A DNA stretch of 64,000 nt from Sipunculus nudus (GCA_026874595.1 CM049318.1:53038750-53102749); one strand, 5' to 3'; positions 1 through 13,763 are shown, counted from the first letter of the stretch. A program made the numbers and translations. The notes: a model not told the origin generated them from the sequence alone.

Positions 1-870
1 ATATATCGTTATAGAAAGGTGAAATGAAAACATGTGTGTCACAATTTTATGATATTATAACTAATCTGAGTATTAATATGGCAGCAGAAACTTAATACCC
101 GCGTATATTAATCGAAATCGTCACCAGCTGGTTCCGCACTGTCATTTATTACTCTTTTCAATGATAACGAAACATTATCTGTATTAACTTCTGTCGGTTT
201 ATTGGACTGGTAATCGGATAAAACGTCGACTGGATGAAATATTAAGGCGGTAATCTGTTTGACACGTTAACCGCGTCAACCTTGCAGGTTTATATCGATT
301 TGCTTGCCTAATTTAGTTTAACATGTCTTCAGACGGCGAGACATGTTTCATTTATTCCCAAAATGCGTGAGTATTATGGAAATAAAAGTCTCAAAGGAGA
401 GAAAAGTTTAACGATAGACTGGTGATATTTATTGTGCTTAATGACACTTATTAGGATTATAAAGTTTAATTTATTTTCTTTCCAGACGTCGCAAACCCGT
501 CTATAAACGTTATGTTTATGGCCTTTTCGTCTGATTCACCATTGCACCTTTGAATGGCATCACCACAACAAGGAATCATAAAATTGATAAAGTAGGTGTA
601 AATATGTTCCAGTGTTCACCCTTGTTGCCCGCCACAGGCTACGATTTTTTTAGCGTAAACAACCATACAGCAAGCTATTCATTTACCTTCTCTATAGAAC
701 ATTTATAATTTCTGGCTTTCTCTGCGTGTATATATAAAAGAACTCTAAGTATATTTCACCATAAGATAATTCCTTATAATGCCACTGTGATGGTTTTATG
801 AGCTTGTTTTTCTTCATGTTGTTTGTAAACACAATAATGTTTACAAATTGAAAATCATGTCATCTAAGAT
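1..870. repeat. Satellite monomer, 3' part only (cut by window start)
   Basis: The window opens inside a monomer. Positions 1-130 match 2120-2260, 4370-4470 and 6560-6700. Near 350 a segment present in the other monomers (between CATGTTTCAAATTTTAG and the TATTTATTCCCA motif, roughly 2455-2565 in the next copy) is missing, so this copy has an internal deletion of about 110 bp. The hairpin TTTGTAAACA-CAATAA-TGTTTACAAA is at 822-847. Confidence 0.85.
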
Positions 871-3085
871 GGCTGGTTGCGGGGGCCCCATATGATATAA
901 CAACGTGGATATAAACAAAACGAAGAGCCTCTGTGCGATATGATCCGCATTTTCTGACCTTTTTAATAAAGGTTCCAGGTATAATCAGTAGTAATTAGAC
1001 ATCAATCTGCCCCTTTATGATGGTATGACATATGTGTATGCATTGATTATGTGTTCACATTATATTCGTTGTGAGTTATACCATCAATACGTATGCGTAT
1101 GATGCTAGTTATGACCGATCACTGTAGATAAGGAAAACGCATATGCACGGAACGGACGGTGAGATGACACACTTTAATGTCAGTAAAAGGGTGTATGACT
1201 CCTCTATCCCTGCAGCGCTTTACTATATACCTAGTGCAATACTGAACAATCTAGGAATCTATTCTTCGTTTGAACTGTTGTTGTGTGGAACCATCTGGAA
1301 GAAGCTAGAGTAAATGCGCAATCTGCTGAGGCATTTAGAGCTAGCCTCATCATCGGACTAATTTACTAACTGCTCTCTCTTTCCCGTTGTGTACGTGCCA
1401 GAAGTGGTTCCTGCAAGGTAAAGATACAGATTCAGAAGGCTCTGTGAGGTTGCACATATATGCAGAGCCAACCAGTATGTTTACATTTGAGAAAAAAAAA
1501 CAGACTAATCGTTAACATTTTACTATACTTTCTAACATCATCTACCATGAACGAGACAAAATCCGTTTTAACTCAGCCTACTGGTAAATCTCATTTCATG
1601 AATATATTCATGGCTCGTACGAGTTACTAGACGAGAGCCAACTTGTTCGCGAAACAGGAAATAGCCCGTTGCCATAGTCATGTAGAGTCGGATTTCAGTT
1701 TGAGCTCACGTGTATTCTTTGGTGTTAATTCATCTTCGTGGCCTAAAATTATTATTAAGGTCTGTGTAGCATGTTATCAATGTTACGTGATGGAAAACTA
1801 TTGCAATGCATTTCTCCGTACGGCTTACATCACGACTCAGTTCAGACTTACCAACCAAGTATAAATGCTTACTGAGTCGAGTGGTCACGGCTATATGTGA
1901 CATGACTTATACATCACCAAATTCTTTATTCCCATAGAAACAATTTAAAGGGTTGACTTGGAAATGTACACACGTTTGAAATTCAAATTTAGTGAATGTA
2001 TCGAACAAAATATTAGCTATAGAATCAGGGTCTGTCCTTCGCTGCGGAAACTAATTTATTTTTGAGCATACAAACATTTTCACTCGAAGAGAAAATATCT
2101 ATACTGTTATATTAACTGTATCTTTACAGAAAAGTGAAAGTTAAAAAGGTGTTTCACAATTTCATCATATCATAATTACTCTGAGTCTTAAATGGGCAAC
2201 AGAAACTTAATACCCGTGTATATTAACCCAAATCGTCACCAGCTGGTTCCGCACTGTCAACATCACTCTATTCAATGATAACGAAGCATTATCTGTATTA
2301 ACTTCTGTCGGTTTATTGGACTGGTAATCGGATCAAACGTCGACTGGATGAAATATTAATACGCTATCTGTTTAACACGTTAACCACCTCAACCTTGCAG
2401 GTTTAAATCGATTTGCTTGTCTAATTTAGTTTTAAATGTCTTCAGACGGCGAGCCATGTTTCAAATTTTAGTATAACTGCCAAAGCTAACGATGGGTTGA
2501 TTTTATTCACAGCGAACTGTTTTTCTCTCAAACGCTCTGTAATTATATCAGTAAAGAGTATTTATTCCCATAATGCTTGAGTATTTTGGAAATAAAAGTC
2601 TGAAAGGAGAGAAATGTTTAACGGTAGACTGGTGAGATTTATTGTTAACGGGCGGGCTTAATGACACTTATTAGGATTATAAAGTTTATTTTCTTTCCAG
2701 ACGTCGCAAACCCGTCTATAAACGTTATGTTTATGGCCTTTTCGTCTGATTCACCATTGCACCTTTGAATGGCATCACAACAACACAGAATCATAAAATT
2801 GATAAAGTAGGTGAAAATATGTCCCAGTGTTGACCCTTGTTGCCCGCCACAGGCTACGATTTTTTTAGCATTAATAACCATAAAGCAAGCTATTCATTTA
2901 CCTTCTCTATAGAACATTTATAATTTCTGGCTTTCTCTGCGTTTATATATAAAAGAACTCTACGTATATTTCACCATAAGATAATTCCTTATAATGCCAC
3001 TGTGATGGTTTTATGAGCTTGTTTTTCTTCATGTTGTTTGTAAACACAATAATGTTTACAAATTGAAAATCATGTCGTCTAGGAT
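871..3085. repeat. Satellite monomer 1 (subtype A)
   Basis: This is a complete 2215-bp unit. The A-specific part covers about 1090-1860 and includes GATGCTAGTTATGACCGATC at 1100. A 73-codon open stretch at 1643-1864 (plus) is kept in monomer 3 but has no counterpart in B units. A 78-codon minus-strand stretch at 2645-2881 reappears at 11516-11752 but is broken by a stop in the copy near 640 and shifted near 9520. I treat both as fortuitous. Confidence 0.85.
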
Positions 3086-5311
3086 GGCTGGTTGCGGGGG
3101 CCCCATATGTTATAACAACGTGGATATAAACAAAACGAAGAGCCTCTGTGCGATATGATCCGCATTTTCTGACCTTTTTAATAAAGGTTCCAGAGATAAT
3201 TAGTAGTTAGTAGACATCAATCTGCCCCTTTATGATGGTATGACATATGTGTATGCATTGATTATGTGTTCACATTATATTCGTTGTGAGTTATACCATC
3301 AATACGTATGCGTATGGTGCAAGTTTCGATCGATCACAATAGAGATGGAAAACGCAAATGCACAGAACGGACGGGGAGATGACACACTTTTATGTCAGTA
3401 ATAGGGTGTATGACTCCTCTGTCCCTGTAGCGCTTTACTATAAAACCTAGTGCACTACTGAACAATTTAGAAATTTATTCTTCGTTTGAACTGTTGCTGT
3501 TTGGAACCATCTGGAAGAAGCTAGTGTAAATGCGCAATCTGCTTAGGCATTTAGAGCTAGCCTCATCATCGGACTAATTTACTAACTGCTCTCTCTCTCT
3601 CCCGTTCCGTCATTGCAAGAAGTGGTTCCTGCAACGTAAAAGTACAGATACAGAAAGGTTTGTGAGGGTGCACATAGATGCAGAGCCAACCAGTATGCTT
3701 ACATTTGACAAAAAAAACCTAATCCGTAGCATTTTAGTAGACTTCCTAACATCACCTACCATGAACGAGAAAAAAAATCCGTTTTAATTGAGCATACTGG
3801 TAAATCTCTCTGCATGGTTTTTTAATTTCTATTTTCATTTCATGAATATAATTATTGCTCGTACGAGTTACCATACGAGGGCCAGTGTGTTCGCCAAACA
3901 GGAAAATGACCCGTTACTGTAGACATGCATGGTAAGTCGGATTTTTAGTTTGAGCTCGTATGCATTCTTTTGCGTTAATTCATCATTCGTTCCCTAATGT
4001 TAATATTATGGGCTATACACCATGATATCATGTACATGATGGAAGGCTACTGCAATTCATTCATCCGCATGGCTTACATCACGACACAGTTTACACCTAC
4101 CAGCCCAGTATAAATGCTTACTGAGTCGAGTATTCACGGCTATATGTGACATGACTTATACATAACCGAATCTTTATTCCAACAGAGACAATGTAAAGTA
4201 TTGACATGGAAATGTACACAGGTTTGAAATTAAAATTTAGTAAATGTATCAAACAAAATATAAGCTATAGAAGCCGGGTCTGCCTTTCGCTGCGGAAGCT
4301 GATTTATTTTGGAGCATACAAATATGTTCACTTAAAGTGAAACTATATTGCTATTAACTGTATATTTACAGAAAGCTGAAAATTAAACAGGTGTCTCATA
4401 ATTTTCATTCTCCGTCTTAATATGGCAACAGAATCTTAATACCCGTGTATATTAATCAAAATCGTCACCAGCTGGTTCCGCACTGTCAACATCACTCTAT
4501 TCAATGATAACGAAGCATTATCTGTAATAACTTCTATCAGCTTATTGGACTGGTAATCGGATAATACGTCGACTGGATGAAATATTAAGACGCTATCTAT
4601 TTAACACGTTAACCGCCGCAACCTTGCAGGTTTTAATCGATTTGGTTGTCTAATTTAGTTTTAACATGTCTTCAGGAGGCTCGAGATGTTTCAAATTTTA
4701 GTATTACTGCCAAAGCTAATATTTATTCACATCGCACAGTTATTCTTTCAAACGCTCTGTAATTATATCAGTAAAGAGTATTTATTCCCATAATGCTTGA
4801 GTATTATGGAAATAAAGGTCTGAAAGGAGAAAAATGTTTGACGATAGACTGGTGAGATTTATTGTTAACGGGCGTGCTTAATGACACTTATTAGGATTAT
4901 TAAGTTTAATTTATTTTCTTTCAAGACGTCGCAAACCCGTCTATAATCTTTATGTTTATGGCCTTTTTGTCTGATTCACCATTGCACCTTTGAATGGCAT
5001 CACTATAACAAAGAATCATAAAATTGATTAAGTAGGTGTAAACATGTTCCAGTGTTGACCCTTGTTGCCCGCCACACGCTACGATTTTTATTAGCGTTAA
5101 TAACCATAAAGCAAGCTATTCATAGACCTTCTCTACAGGACATTTGTAATTTCTGAATTTCTGTGCGTAAATATATAAAAGAACTCTACGTATATTTCAA
5201 CATAAGATAATTCCTTATAATGCCACTGTGCTGGTTTTATGAGCTTGTTTTTCTTCATGTTGTTTGTAAACACAATAATGTTTACAAATTGAAAATCATG
5301 TCATCTAAGAT
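3086..5311. repeat. Satellite monomer 2 (subtype B)
   Basis: This is a complete 2226-bp unit with the B-type markers GTGCAAGTTTCGATCGATCAC (3318-3338) and GTTCGCCAAACAGGAAAATG (near 3890). The pre-anchor stretch carries the variant TAATATTTATTCACATCGCACAG (about 4718), shared with monomer 4 and not with A units. Confidence 0.85.
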
Positions 5312-7528
5312 GGCTGGTTGCGGGGGCCCCATATGTTATAACAACGTGGATATAAACAAAACGAAGAGCCTCTGTGCGATATGATCCGCATTTTCTGACC
5401 CTTTTAATGAAGGTTCCAGAGATAATTAGTAGTAAGTAGACATCAATCTGCCCCTTAATGATGTCATTACATATGTGTATGCATTGATTATGTGTTCACA
5501 TTATATTCGTTGTGAGTTTACCATCAATACGTATGCGTATGATGCTAGTTATGACCGATCACTGTAGATAAGGAAAACGCATATGCACGGAACGGACGGG
5601 GGAATTACACACTTTAATGTCAGTAATAGGGTGTATGACTCCTCTATCCCTGTAGCGCTTTACTATTTACCTAGTGCAATACTGAACAATTTAGAAATTT
5701 ATTCTTCGTTTGAACTGTTGTTGTGTGGAACCATCTGGAAGAAGCTATTGTAAATGTGCAATCTACTGAGGTATTAGGAGCTAGCCTCATCATCGGACTA
5801 AATTACTAACTGCTCTCTCTCCCGTTGCGTCCGTGCCAGAAGTGGTTCCTGCAACGTAAAGATACAGATTCAGAAGGCTCTGTGAGGTTGCACATATATG
5901 CAGAGCCAACCAGTATGTTTACATTTGACAAAAAAAAAAACAGACTAATCGTTAACATTTTACAATACTTTCTAACATCACCTACTATGAACGAGACAAA
6001 ATCCGTTTTAACTCAGCCTACTGGTAAATCTCATTTCATGAATATATTCATTGCTCGTACGAGTTACTAGACGAGAGCCAACTTGTTCGCGAAACAGGAA
6101 ATAGCCCGTTGCCATAGTCATGTAGAGTCGGATTTCAGTTTGAGCTCACGTGTATTCTTTAGTGTTAATTCATCTTCGTGGCCTAAAATTATTATTAAGG
6201 TCGGTGTACCATGTTATCAATGTTACGTGATGGAAGACTATTGCAATGCATTTCTGCGTATGGCTTACATCACCACTCAGTTCAGACTTACCAACCAAGT
6301 ATAAATGCTTACTGAGTCGAGTAGTCACAGCTATATGTGAAATGACTTATACATCACCAAATTCTTTATTCCAACAGAGACAATTTAAAGGGTTGACTTG
6401 GAAATGTACACACGTTTGAAATTCAAATTTAGTGAATGTATCAAACAAAATATAAGCTATAGAATCAGGGTCTGCCCTTCGCTGCGGAAACTGATTTATT
6501 TTGCAGCATACAAACATTTTCACTTGAAGCGAAACTATCTATACTGTTATGTTAACTGTATCTTTACGATAAAGTGAAAATTAAACAGGTGTCTCATAAT
6601 TTTCATGATATTATAACTGATCTCAGTCTTAATATGGCAGCAGAAACTTAATACCCGTGTATATTAACCCAATTCGTCACCAGCTGGTTCCGCACTGTCA
6701 ACATCACTCTATTCAATGATAACGAAGCATTATCTGTATTAACTTCTGTCGGTTTATTGGACTGGTAATCAGATAAAACGTTCACTGGATGAAATATTAA
6801 GACGGTAATCTGTTTGATACGCTAACCGCCACAACCTTGCAGCTATAAATCGATTTGCTTGTCTAATTTAGTTTTATATGTCTTCAGACGGCGAGACATG
6901 TTTCAAATTTTAGTATAACTGCCAAAGCTAACGATGGGTTGATTTTATTCACAGCGAACTGTTTTTCTCTCAAACGCTCTGTAATTATATCAGTAAAGAG
7001 TATTTATTCCCATAATGATTGAGTATTTTGGAAATAAAAGTCTGAAAGGAGAGAAATGTTTAACGATAGACTGGTGAGATTTATTGTTAACGGGCGTGCT
7101 TAATGACACTTATTAGGATTATGAAGTTTATTTTCTTTCCAGACGTCGCAAACCCGTCTATAAACGTTATGTTTATGGCCTTTTTGTCTGATTCACCATT
7201 GCACCTTTGAATGGCATCACAACAACACAGAATCATAAAATTGATAAAGTAGGTGAAAATATGTTCCAGTATTGACCCTTGTTGCCCGCCACAGGCTACG
7301 ATTTTTATCAGCGTTAATAACCATAAAGCAAGCTATTCATTTACCTTCTCTATAGAACATTTATAATTTCTGGCTTTCTCTGCGTATATATATAAAAGAA
7401 CTCTACGTATATTTCCACATAAGATAATTTCTTATAATGCCACTTTGATGGTTTTATGAGCTTGTTTTTCTTCATGTTGTTTGTAAACACAATAATTTTT
7501 ACAAATTGAAAATCATGTCATCTAAGAT
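5312..7528. repeat. Satellite monomer 3 (subtype A)
   Basis: This is a complete 2217-bp unit. Positions 5540-6330 follow monomer 1 almost base for base, offset by about 4.44 kb, while monomer 2 at half that offset is clearly different. This is the main evidence for dimeric higher-order organisation. Confidence 0.85.
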
Positions 7529-9743
7529 GGCTGGTTGCGGGGGCCCCATACGTTATAACAACGTGGATATAAACAAAACGAACAGCCTCTGTGCGACATG
7601 ATTCGCAATTTCTGACCTTTTCAATAAAGGTTCCAGAGATAATCAATAGTTAGTAGACATCAATTTGCCCCTTTATGATGGTATTAAATGTGTGTATGCA
7701 TTGACTCTGTGTTCACATTATATTCGTTCTGAGTGATACCATCAATACGTATGCGTATGGTGCAAGTTTCGATCGATCACAATAGAGATGGAAAACGCAT
7801 ATGCACGGAACGGACGGGGAGATGACACACTTTTATGTCAGTAATATGGTGTATGACTCCTCTATCACCACAGCGCTTTACTATATACCTAGTGCAATAC
7901 TGAGCAATCTAGAAATTTATTCTTCGTTTGAACTGTTGTTGTTGGAACAATCTGGTGGAAGCTAGAGTAAATCCGCAATCTGCTGAGGCATTTAGAGCTA
8001 GCCTCATCATCGGACTAATTTACTAACTGCTCTCTCTCTCTCTCGTTCCGTCATTGCAAGAAGTGGTTCCTGCAACGTAAAAGTACAGATACAGAAAGGT
8101 TTGTGAGGGTGCACATAGATGCAGAGCCAACCAGTTTGCTTACATTTGACAAAGAAACTAATCGGTTGCATTTTAGTATACTTCCTAACATCACCTACCA
8201 TGAACGAGAAAAAAAATCCGTTTTAATTGAGCATACTGGTAAATCTCTCTACATGGTTTTTGAATTTCTATTTTCATTTCATGAATATAATTATTGCTCG
8301 TACGAGTTACCATACGAGGGCCAGCGTGTTCGCCAAACAGGAAATGACCGGTTACTTTAGACATGTAAAGTCGAATATTTAGTTTGAGCTCGTATGTATT
8401 GTTTTGCGTTAATTCACCATTCGTTCCCTAATGTTAAGATTATGGGCTATGCACCATGATTTCATGTACATGATGGAAGGCTACTGCAATTCATTTATCC
8501 GCATGGCCTACATCACGACACAGTTTACACCTACCAGACCAGTATAAATGCTTACTGAGTCGAGCATTCACTTCTATATGTGACATGACTTATACATCAC
8601 CGAATCTTTATTCCAACAGAGACAATTTAAAGTATTGACTTGGAAATGTACACAGGTTTGAAATTAAGATTTAATGAATGTATCAAACAAAATATAAGCT
8701 ATAGAATCAGGGTCTGCCTTTCGCTGCGGAAGCTGATTTATTTTGGAGCCTACAAATATGTTCACTTAGAGTGAAACTATATTGCTATTAACTGTATATT
8801 TACAGAAAGCTGAAAATTAAACAGGTGTCTCATAATTTTCATTCTCCGTCTTAATATGGCAACAGAATCTTAATACCCGTGTATATTAATCAAAATCGTC
8901 ACCGATTGTTCCGCACTGTCAACATCACTCTATTCAATGATAACGAAGCATTATCTGTAATAACTTCTATCAGCTTATTGGACTGGTAATCGGATAATAC
9001 GTCGACTGGATGAAATATTAAGACGCTATCTATGTAACATGTTAACCGCCGCAACCTTGCAGGTTTAAATCGATTTGCTTGTCTAATTTAGTTTTAACAT
9101 GTCTTCAGACGGCTCGACATGTTTCAAATTTTAGTATTACTGCCAAAGCTAATATTTATTCACATCGCACAGTTATTCTTTCAAACGCTCTGTAATTATA
9201 TCAGTAAAGAGTATTTATTTCCATAATGCTTGAGTATTATGGAAATAAAGGTCTGAAAGGAGAAAAATGTTTGACGATAGACTGGTGAGATTTATTGTTA
9301 ACGGGCGTGCTTAATGACACTTATTAGGATTATTAAGTTTAATTTATTTTCTTTCAAGACGTCGCAAACCCGTCTATAAACGTTATGTTTATGACCTTTT
9401 TGTCTGATTCACCATTGCACCTTTGAATGGCATCACTACAACAAAGAATCATAAAATTGATAAAGTAGGTGTAAACATGTTTCAGTGTTCACCCTTGTTG
9501 CCCGCCACACGCTACGATTTTTATTAGCGTTCATAACCATAAAGCAAGCTATTCATTGACCTTCTCTACAGGACATTTGTAATTTCTGAATTTCTGTGCG
9601 TAAATATATAAAAGAACTCTAAGTATATTTCACCATAAGATAATTCCTTATAATGCCACTGTGATGGTTTTATGAGCTTGTTTTTATCATGTTGTTTGTA
9701 AACACAATAATGTTTACAAATTGAAAATCATGTCATCTAAGAT
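7529..9743. repeat. Satellite monomer 4 (subtype B)
   Basis: This is a complete 2215-bp unit that follows monomer 2. An 85-codon plus-strand stretch at 8103-8360 overlaps a 64-codon minus-strand one. Neither is open in the other B units, so neither is called as a gene. The hairpin near 7480 has lost part of its second arm (TTTTTACAAA instead of TGTTTACAAA). Confidence 0.85.
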
Positions 9744-11950
9744 GGCTGGTTGCGGGGGCCCCATATGTTATAACAACGTGGATATAAACAAAACGAAGAG
9801 CCTCTGTGCGATATGATCCGCATTTTCTGACCTTTTCAATAAAGGTTCCAGAGATAATCAGTAGTAAGTAGACATCAATCTGCCCCTTTATGATGGTATG
9901 ACATATGTGTATGCATTGATTATGTGTTCACATTATATTCGTTGTGAGTTATACCATCAATACGTATGCGTATGGTGCAAGTTTCGATCGATCACAATAG
10001 AGATGGAAAACGCGTATGCACTGAACGGACGGGGAGATGACACACTTTTATGTCAGTAATATGATGTATGACTCCTCTATCCCTGCAGCGCTTTCCTATA
10101 TACCTAGTGCAATACTGAACAATTTAGAAATTTATTCTTCGTTTGAACTGTTGTTGTGTGGAACCATCTGGAAGAAGCTGTTGTAAATGTGCAATCTACT
10201 GAGGTATTAGGAGCTAGCCTCATCATCGGACTAAATTACTAACTGCTCTCTTTCCCGTTGCGTCCGTGCCAGGAGTGGTTCCTGCAACGTAAAGATACAG
10301 ATTCAGAAGGCTCTGTGAGGTTGCACAGATATGCAGAGCCAACCAATATGTTTACATTTGAAAAAAAAACAGACTTACCGTTAACATTTTACTATACTTT
10401 CTAACATCACCTACCATGATCGAGACAAAATCCGTTTTAACTCAGCCTACTGGTAAATCTCATTTCATGAATATATTCATGGCTCGTACGAGTTACTAGA
10501 CGAGAGCCAACTTGTTCGCGAAACAGGAAATAACTCGTTGACATAGTCATGTAGAGTCGGATTTTCAGTTTGAGCTCACGTGTATTCTTTGGTGTTAATT
10601 CATCTTCGTGGCCTAATATTATTATCAAGGTCTGTGTACCATGTTATCAATGTAACGTGATGGAAGACTATTGCAATGCATTTCTCCGTATGGCTTACAT
10701 CACGACTCAGTTCAGACTTACCAACCAAGTATAAATGTTTACTGAGTCGAGTAGTCACGGCTATATGTGACATGACTTATACATCACCAAATTCTTTATT
10801 CCAACAGAGACAATTTAAAGGGTTGACTTGGAAATGTACACACGTTTGAAATTCAAATTTAATGAATGTATCGAACAAAATATAAGCTATAGAATCAGGG
10901 TCTGTCCTTCGCTGCGGAAACTGATTTATTTTGCAGCATACAAACAATTTCACTTGAAGAGAAAATATCTATACTGTTATATTAACTGTATCTTTACAGA
11001 AAAGTGAAAGTTAAAAAGGGGTTTCACAATTTCATCATATTATAACAACCCTGAGTCTTGAATGGGCAACAGAAACTTAATACCCGTGTATATTAACCCA
11101 AATCGTCACCAGCTGGTTCCGCACTGTCAAGATCACTCTATTCAATGATAACGAAGCATTATCTGTATTAACTTCTGTCGGTTTATTGGTCTGGTAATCG
11201 GATAAAACGTTCATTGGATGAAATATTAAGACGTTAATCTGTTTGACAAGCTAACCGCCACAACCTTGCTGGTTTAAATCGATTTGCTTGTCTAATTTAG
11301 TTTTAAATGTCTTCAGACGGCGAGACATGTTTCAAATTTTAGTATAACTGCCAAAGCTAACGATGGGTTGATTTTATTCACAGCGAACTGTTTTTCTCTC
11401 AAACGCTCTGTAATTATATCAGTAAAGAGTATTTATTCCCATAATGCTTGAGTATTTTGGAAATAAAAGTCTGAAAGGAGAGAAATGTTTAACGATAGAC
11501 TGGTGAGATTTATTGTTAACGGGCGTGCTTAATGACACTTATTAGGATTATGAAGTTTATTTTCTTTCCAGACGTCGAAAACCCGTCTATAAACGTTATG
11601 TTTATGGCCTTTTTGTCTGATTCACCATTGCACCTTTGAATGGCATCACAACAACACAGAATCATAAAATTGATAAAGTAGGTGAAAATATGTTCCAGTG
11701 TTGACCCTTGTTGCCCGCCACAGTCTACGATTTTTTTAGCGTTAATAACCATAAAGCAAGCTATTCACTGACTTTCTCTATGGAACATTATTTCTGGCTT
11801 TCTCTGCGTATATATAAATGTACTCTACGTATATTTCATATTAAGATAATTTCTTATAATGCCACTGTGATGGATGTATGACCTTGATTATCTTCGTGGT
11901 GCTTGTAAACACAAAAATGTTTACACATGGAAAATCATGTCGTCTAGGAT
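9744..11950. repeat. Satellite monomer 5 (mosaic: B-like then A)
   Basis: This is a 2207-bp unit. Positions 9960-10060 have B-type bases (GTGCAAGTTTCGATCGATCAC and ACACTTTTATGTCAG), while from about 10060 onward it is A-type (for example GTAAATGTGCAATCTACTGAGGTATTAGG near 10185, as in monomer 3). The switch suggests unequal crossing-over or gene conversion between subtypes. Confidence 0.8.
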
Positions 11951-13763
11951 GGCTGGTTGCGGGGGCCCCATACGTTATAACAACGTGGATATAAACAAAA
12001 CGAACAGCCTCTGTGCGACATGATCCGCATTTTCTGACCTTTTCAATAAAGGTTCCAGAGATAATCAATAGTAATTAGACATCAATTTGCCCCTTTATGA
12101 TGGTATTAAATATAAGTGTATGCATTGACTCTGTGTTCACATTATATTCTTTCTGAGTGATACCATCAATACGTATGCGTATGGTGCAAGTTTCGATCGA
12201 TCACTCTTGAAATGGTAAACGCATATGCACAGAACGGACGGGGAAATTACATACTTTTTTGTCAGAAATATGGTGTATGACTGCTCTGTATCTGTAGCGC
12301 TTTACTATATACCTAGTGCAATACTGAACAATTTAGAAATTTATTCTTCGTTTGAATTGTTGTTATGTGAACCCATCTGGAAGAAGCTAGTGTAAATACG
12401 CAATCTGCTGAGGCATTTAGAGCTAGCCTCATCATCGGACTAATTTACTAACTGCTCTCTCTCCCGTTGCGTCAGTGCCAAAAGTGGTTCCTGCAACGTA
12501 AAGGTACAGATACAGAAGGGTTTATAAGGTTGCACATAGATGCCGAGCCAACCAGTATGCTTACATTTGACAAAAAAAGCAAACTAATAAGCAGCATTTT
12601 AGTATACTTCCTAACACCACCTACCATGAACGAGGAAAAAAATCCGTTTAAACTGAGTATACTGAGAATATACGTAAATTTCTCTGCAAAGTTGTTGAAT
12701 TTCTATTTCATTTCATGAATATAATCATTGCTCGTACGAGTCACCATACAAGGGCCAGCGTGTTCGCCAAACAAGAAATGACCCGTTACTATAGACATGT
12801 AAAGTCGGATTTTCAGTTTGAGCTCGTATGTAATGTTTTGCGTTAATTCATCATTCGTTCCCTAATGTTAAGATTATTGGCTGTGCACCATGATATCATG
12901 TACATGATGGAAGGCTACTGCAATTCGTTCCTCCGTATGGCTTACATCACGACACAGTTTAGACCTACCAGCCCAGTATAAATGCTAACTGAGTCGAGTA
13001 TTCACGGCTATATGTGACATGACTTATACATCACCAAATTCTTTATTCCAACAGAGACAATTTAAAGGGTTGACTTGGAAATGTACACAGGTTTGTAATT
13101 CAAATTTAATGAATGTATCAAACAAAATATAAGCTATAGAATCAGGGTCTGTCCTTCGCTGCGGAAACTGATTAATTTTGGAGCATACAAACATTTTCAC
13201 TTGAAGAGAAACTATCTATACTGTTATGTTAACTGTATCTTTACAGAAAAGTGAAAATTAAACAGGTGTCTCATAATTTTCATGATATTATAACTGATCT
13301 CACTCTTTAAATCGCAGCAGAAACTTAATACCCGTGTATATTAACCCAAATCGTCACCAGCTGGTTCCGCACTGTCAACATCACTCTATTCAATGATAAG
13401 GAAGCATTATCTGTATTAACTTCTGTCGGTTTATTGGACTGGTAATCGGATAAAACGTCGACTGGATGAAATATTAAGACGCTATCTGTTTAACACGTTA
13501 ACCACCACAACCTTGCAGGTTTAAATCGATTTGCTTGTCTAATTTAGTTTTAAATGTTTTCAGACGGCTCGACATGTTTCAAATTTAAGTATCACTGCCA
13601 AAGCTAACGACGGGTAAATTTTATTCACAGCGAACTGTTTTTCTCTCAAACGCTCTATAATTATATCAGTAAAGAGTATTTATTCCCATAACTCTTGAGT
13701 ATTATGGAAATAAAAGTCTGAAAGGAGAGTAAAGTTTATCGATAGACTGGTGAGATTTATTAA
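11951..13763. repeat. Terminal satellite monomer 6 (truncated, mosaic)
   Basis: This last unit is about 1.81 kb. It is B-type to about 13010 and A-type afterwards (CATCACCAAATTCTTTATTCC at about 13029, the 13250-13320 segment, and the CAGCGAACTG variant near 13630). It also carries more private changes than inner units, such as the diverged 11770-11930 stretch, as is common at array edges. Similarity stops just after GATAGACTGGTGAGATTTATT (about 13740-13760), where the expected GTTAACGGGCGTGC is replaced by unrelated sequence. Confidence 0.8.

Larger units (their letters stand above)
1..13763. repeat. Long-period tandem satellite, ~2.2 kb monomer, dimeric higher-order structure
   Basis: The whole stretch is one tandem array in direct orientation. 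The anchor GGCTGGTTGCGGGGGCCCC starts at 871, 3086, 5312, 7529, 9744 and 11951, giving monomers of 2215, 2226, 2217, 2215 and 2207 bp. The array is cut by the window start and ends near 13763. Two monomer subtypes alternate. Subtype A (starting 871, 5312, 9744) carries a segment at 1620-1860, 6060-6300 and 10500-10730 that is nearly identical among A units. Subtype B (starting 3086, 7529, 11951) carries a clearly diverged version. The higher-order unit is therefore about 4.43 kb. Small ORFs of 60-96 codons occur, but stops or frameshifts break them in sister monomers, so I see no evidence of coding. No transposase, RT, rRNA or snRNA signature was recognised. Confidence 0.95.

Noticed and set aside
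1643-1864. 73-codon ORF repeated at 6083-6304 in the satellite
   Set aside because: It is conserved only because A-type units are nearly identical. The third A unit (near 10500) and all B units do not keep it, and no motif is present.
2645-2881. 78-codon minus-strand ORF, also at 11516-11752
   Set aside because: The copy near 640 has an in-frame stop and the copy near 9520 a frame change, so there is no sign of coding constraint.
1-13763. CRISPR-like or rDNA array
   Set aside because: The repeat unit is 2.2 kb without short repeat-spacer structure, and no rRNA-like conserved blocks were recognised.
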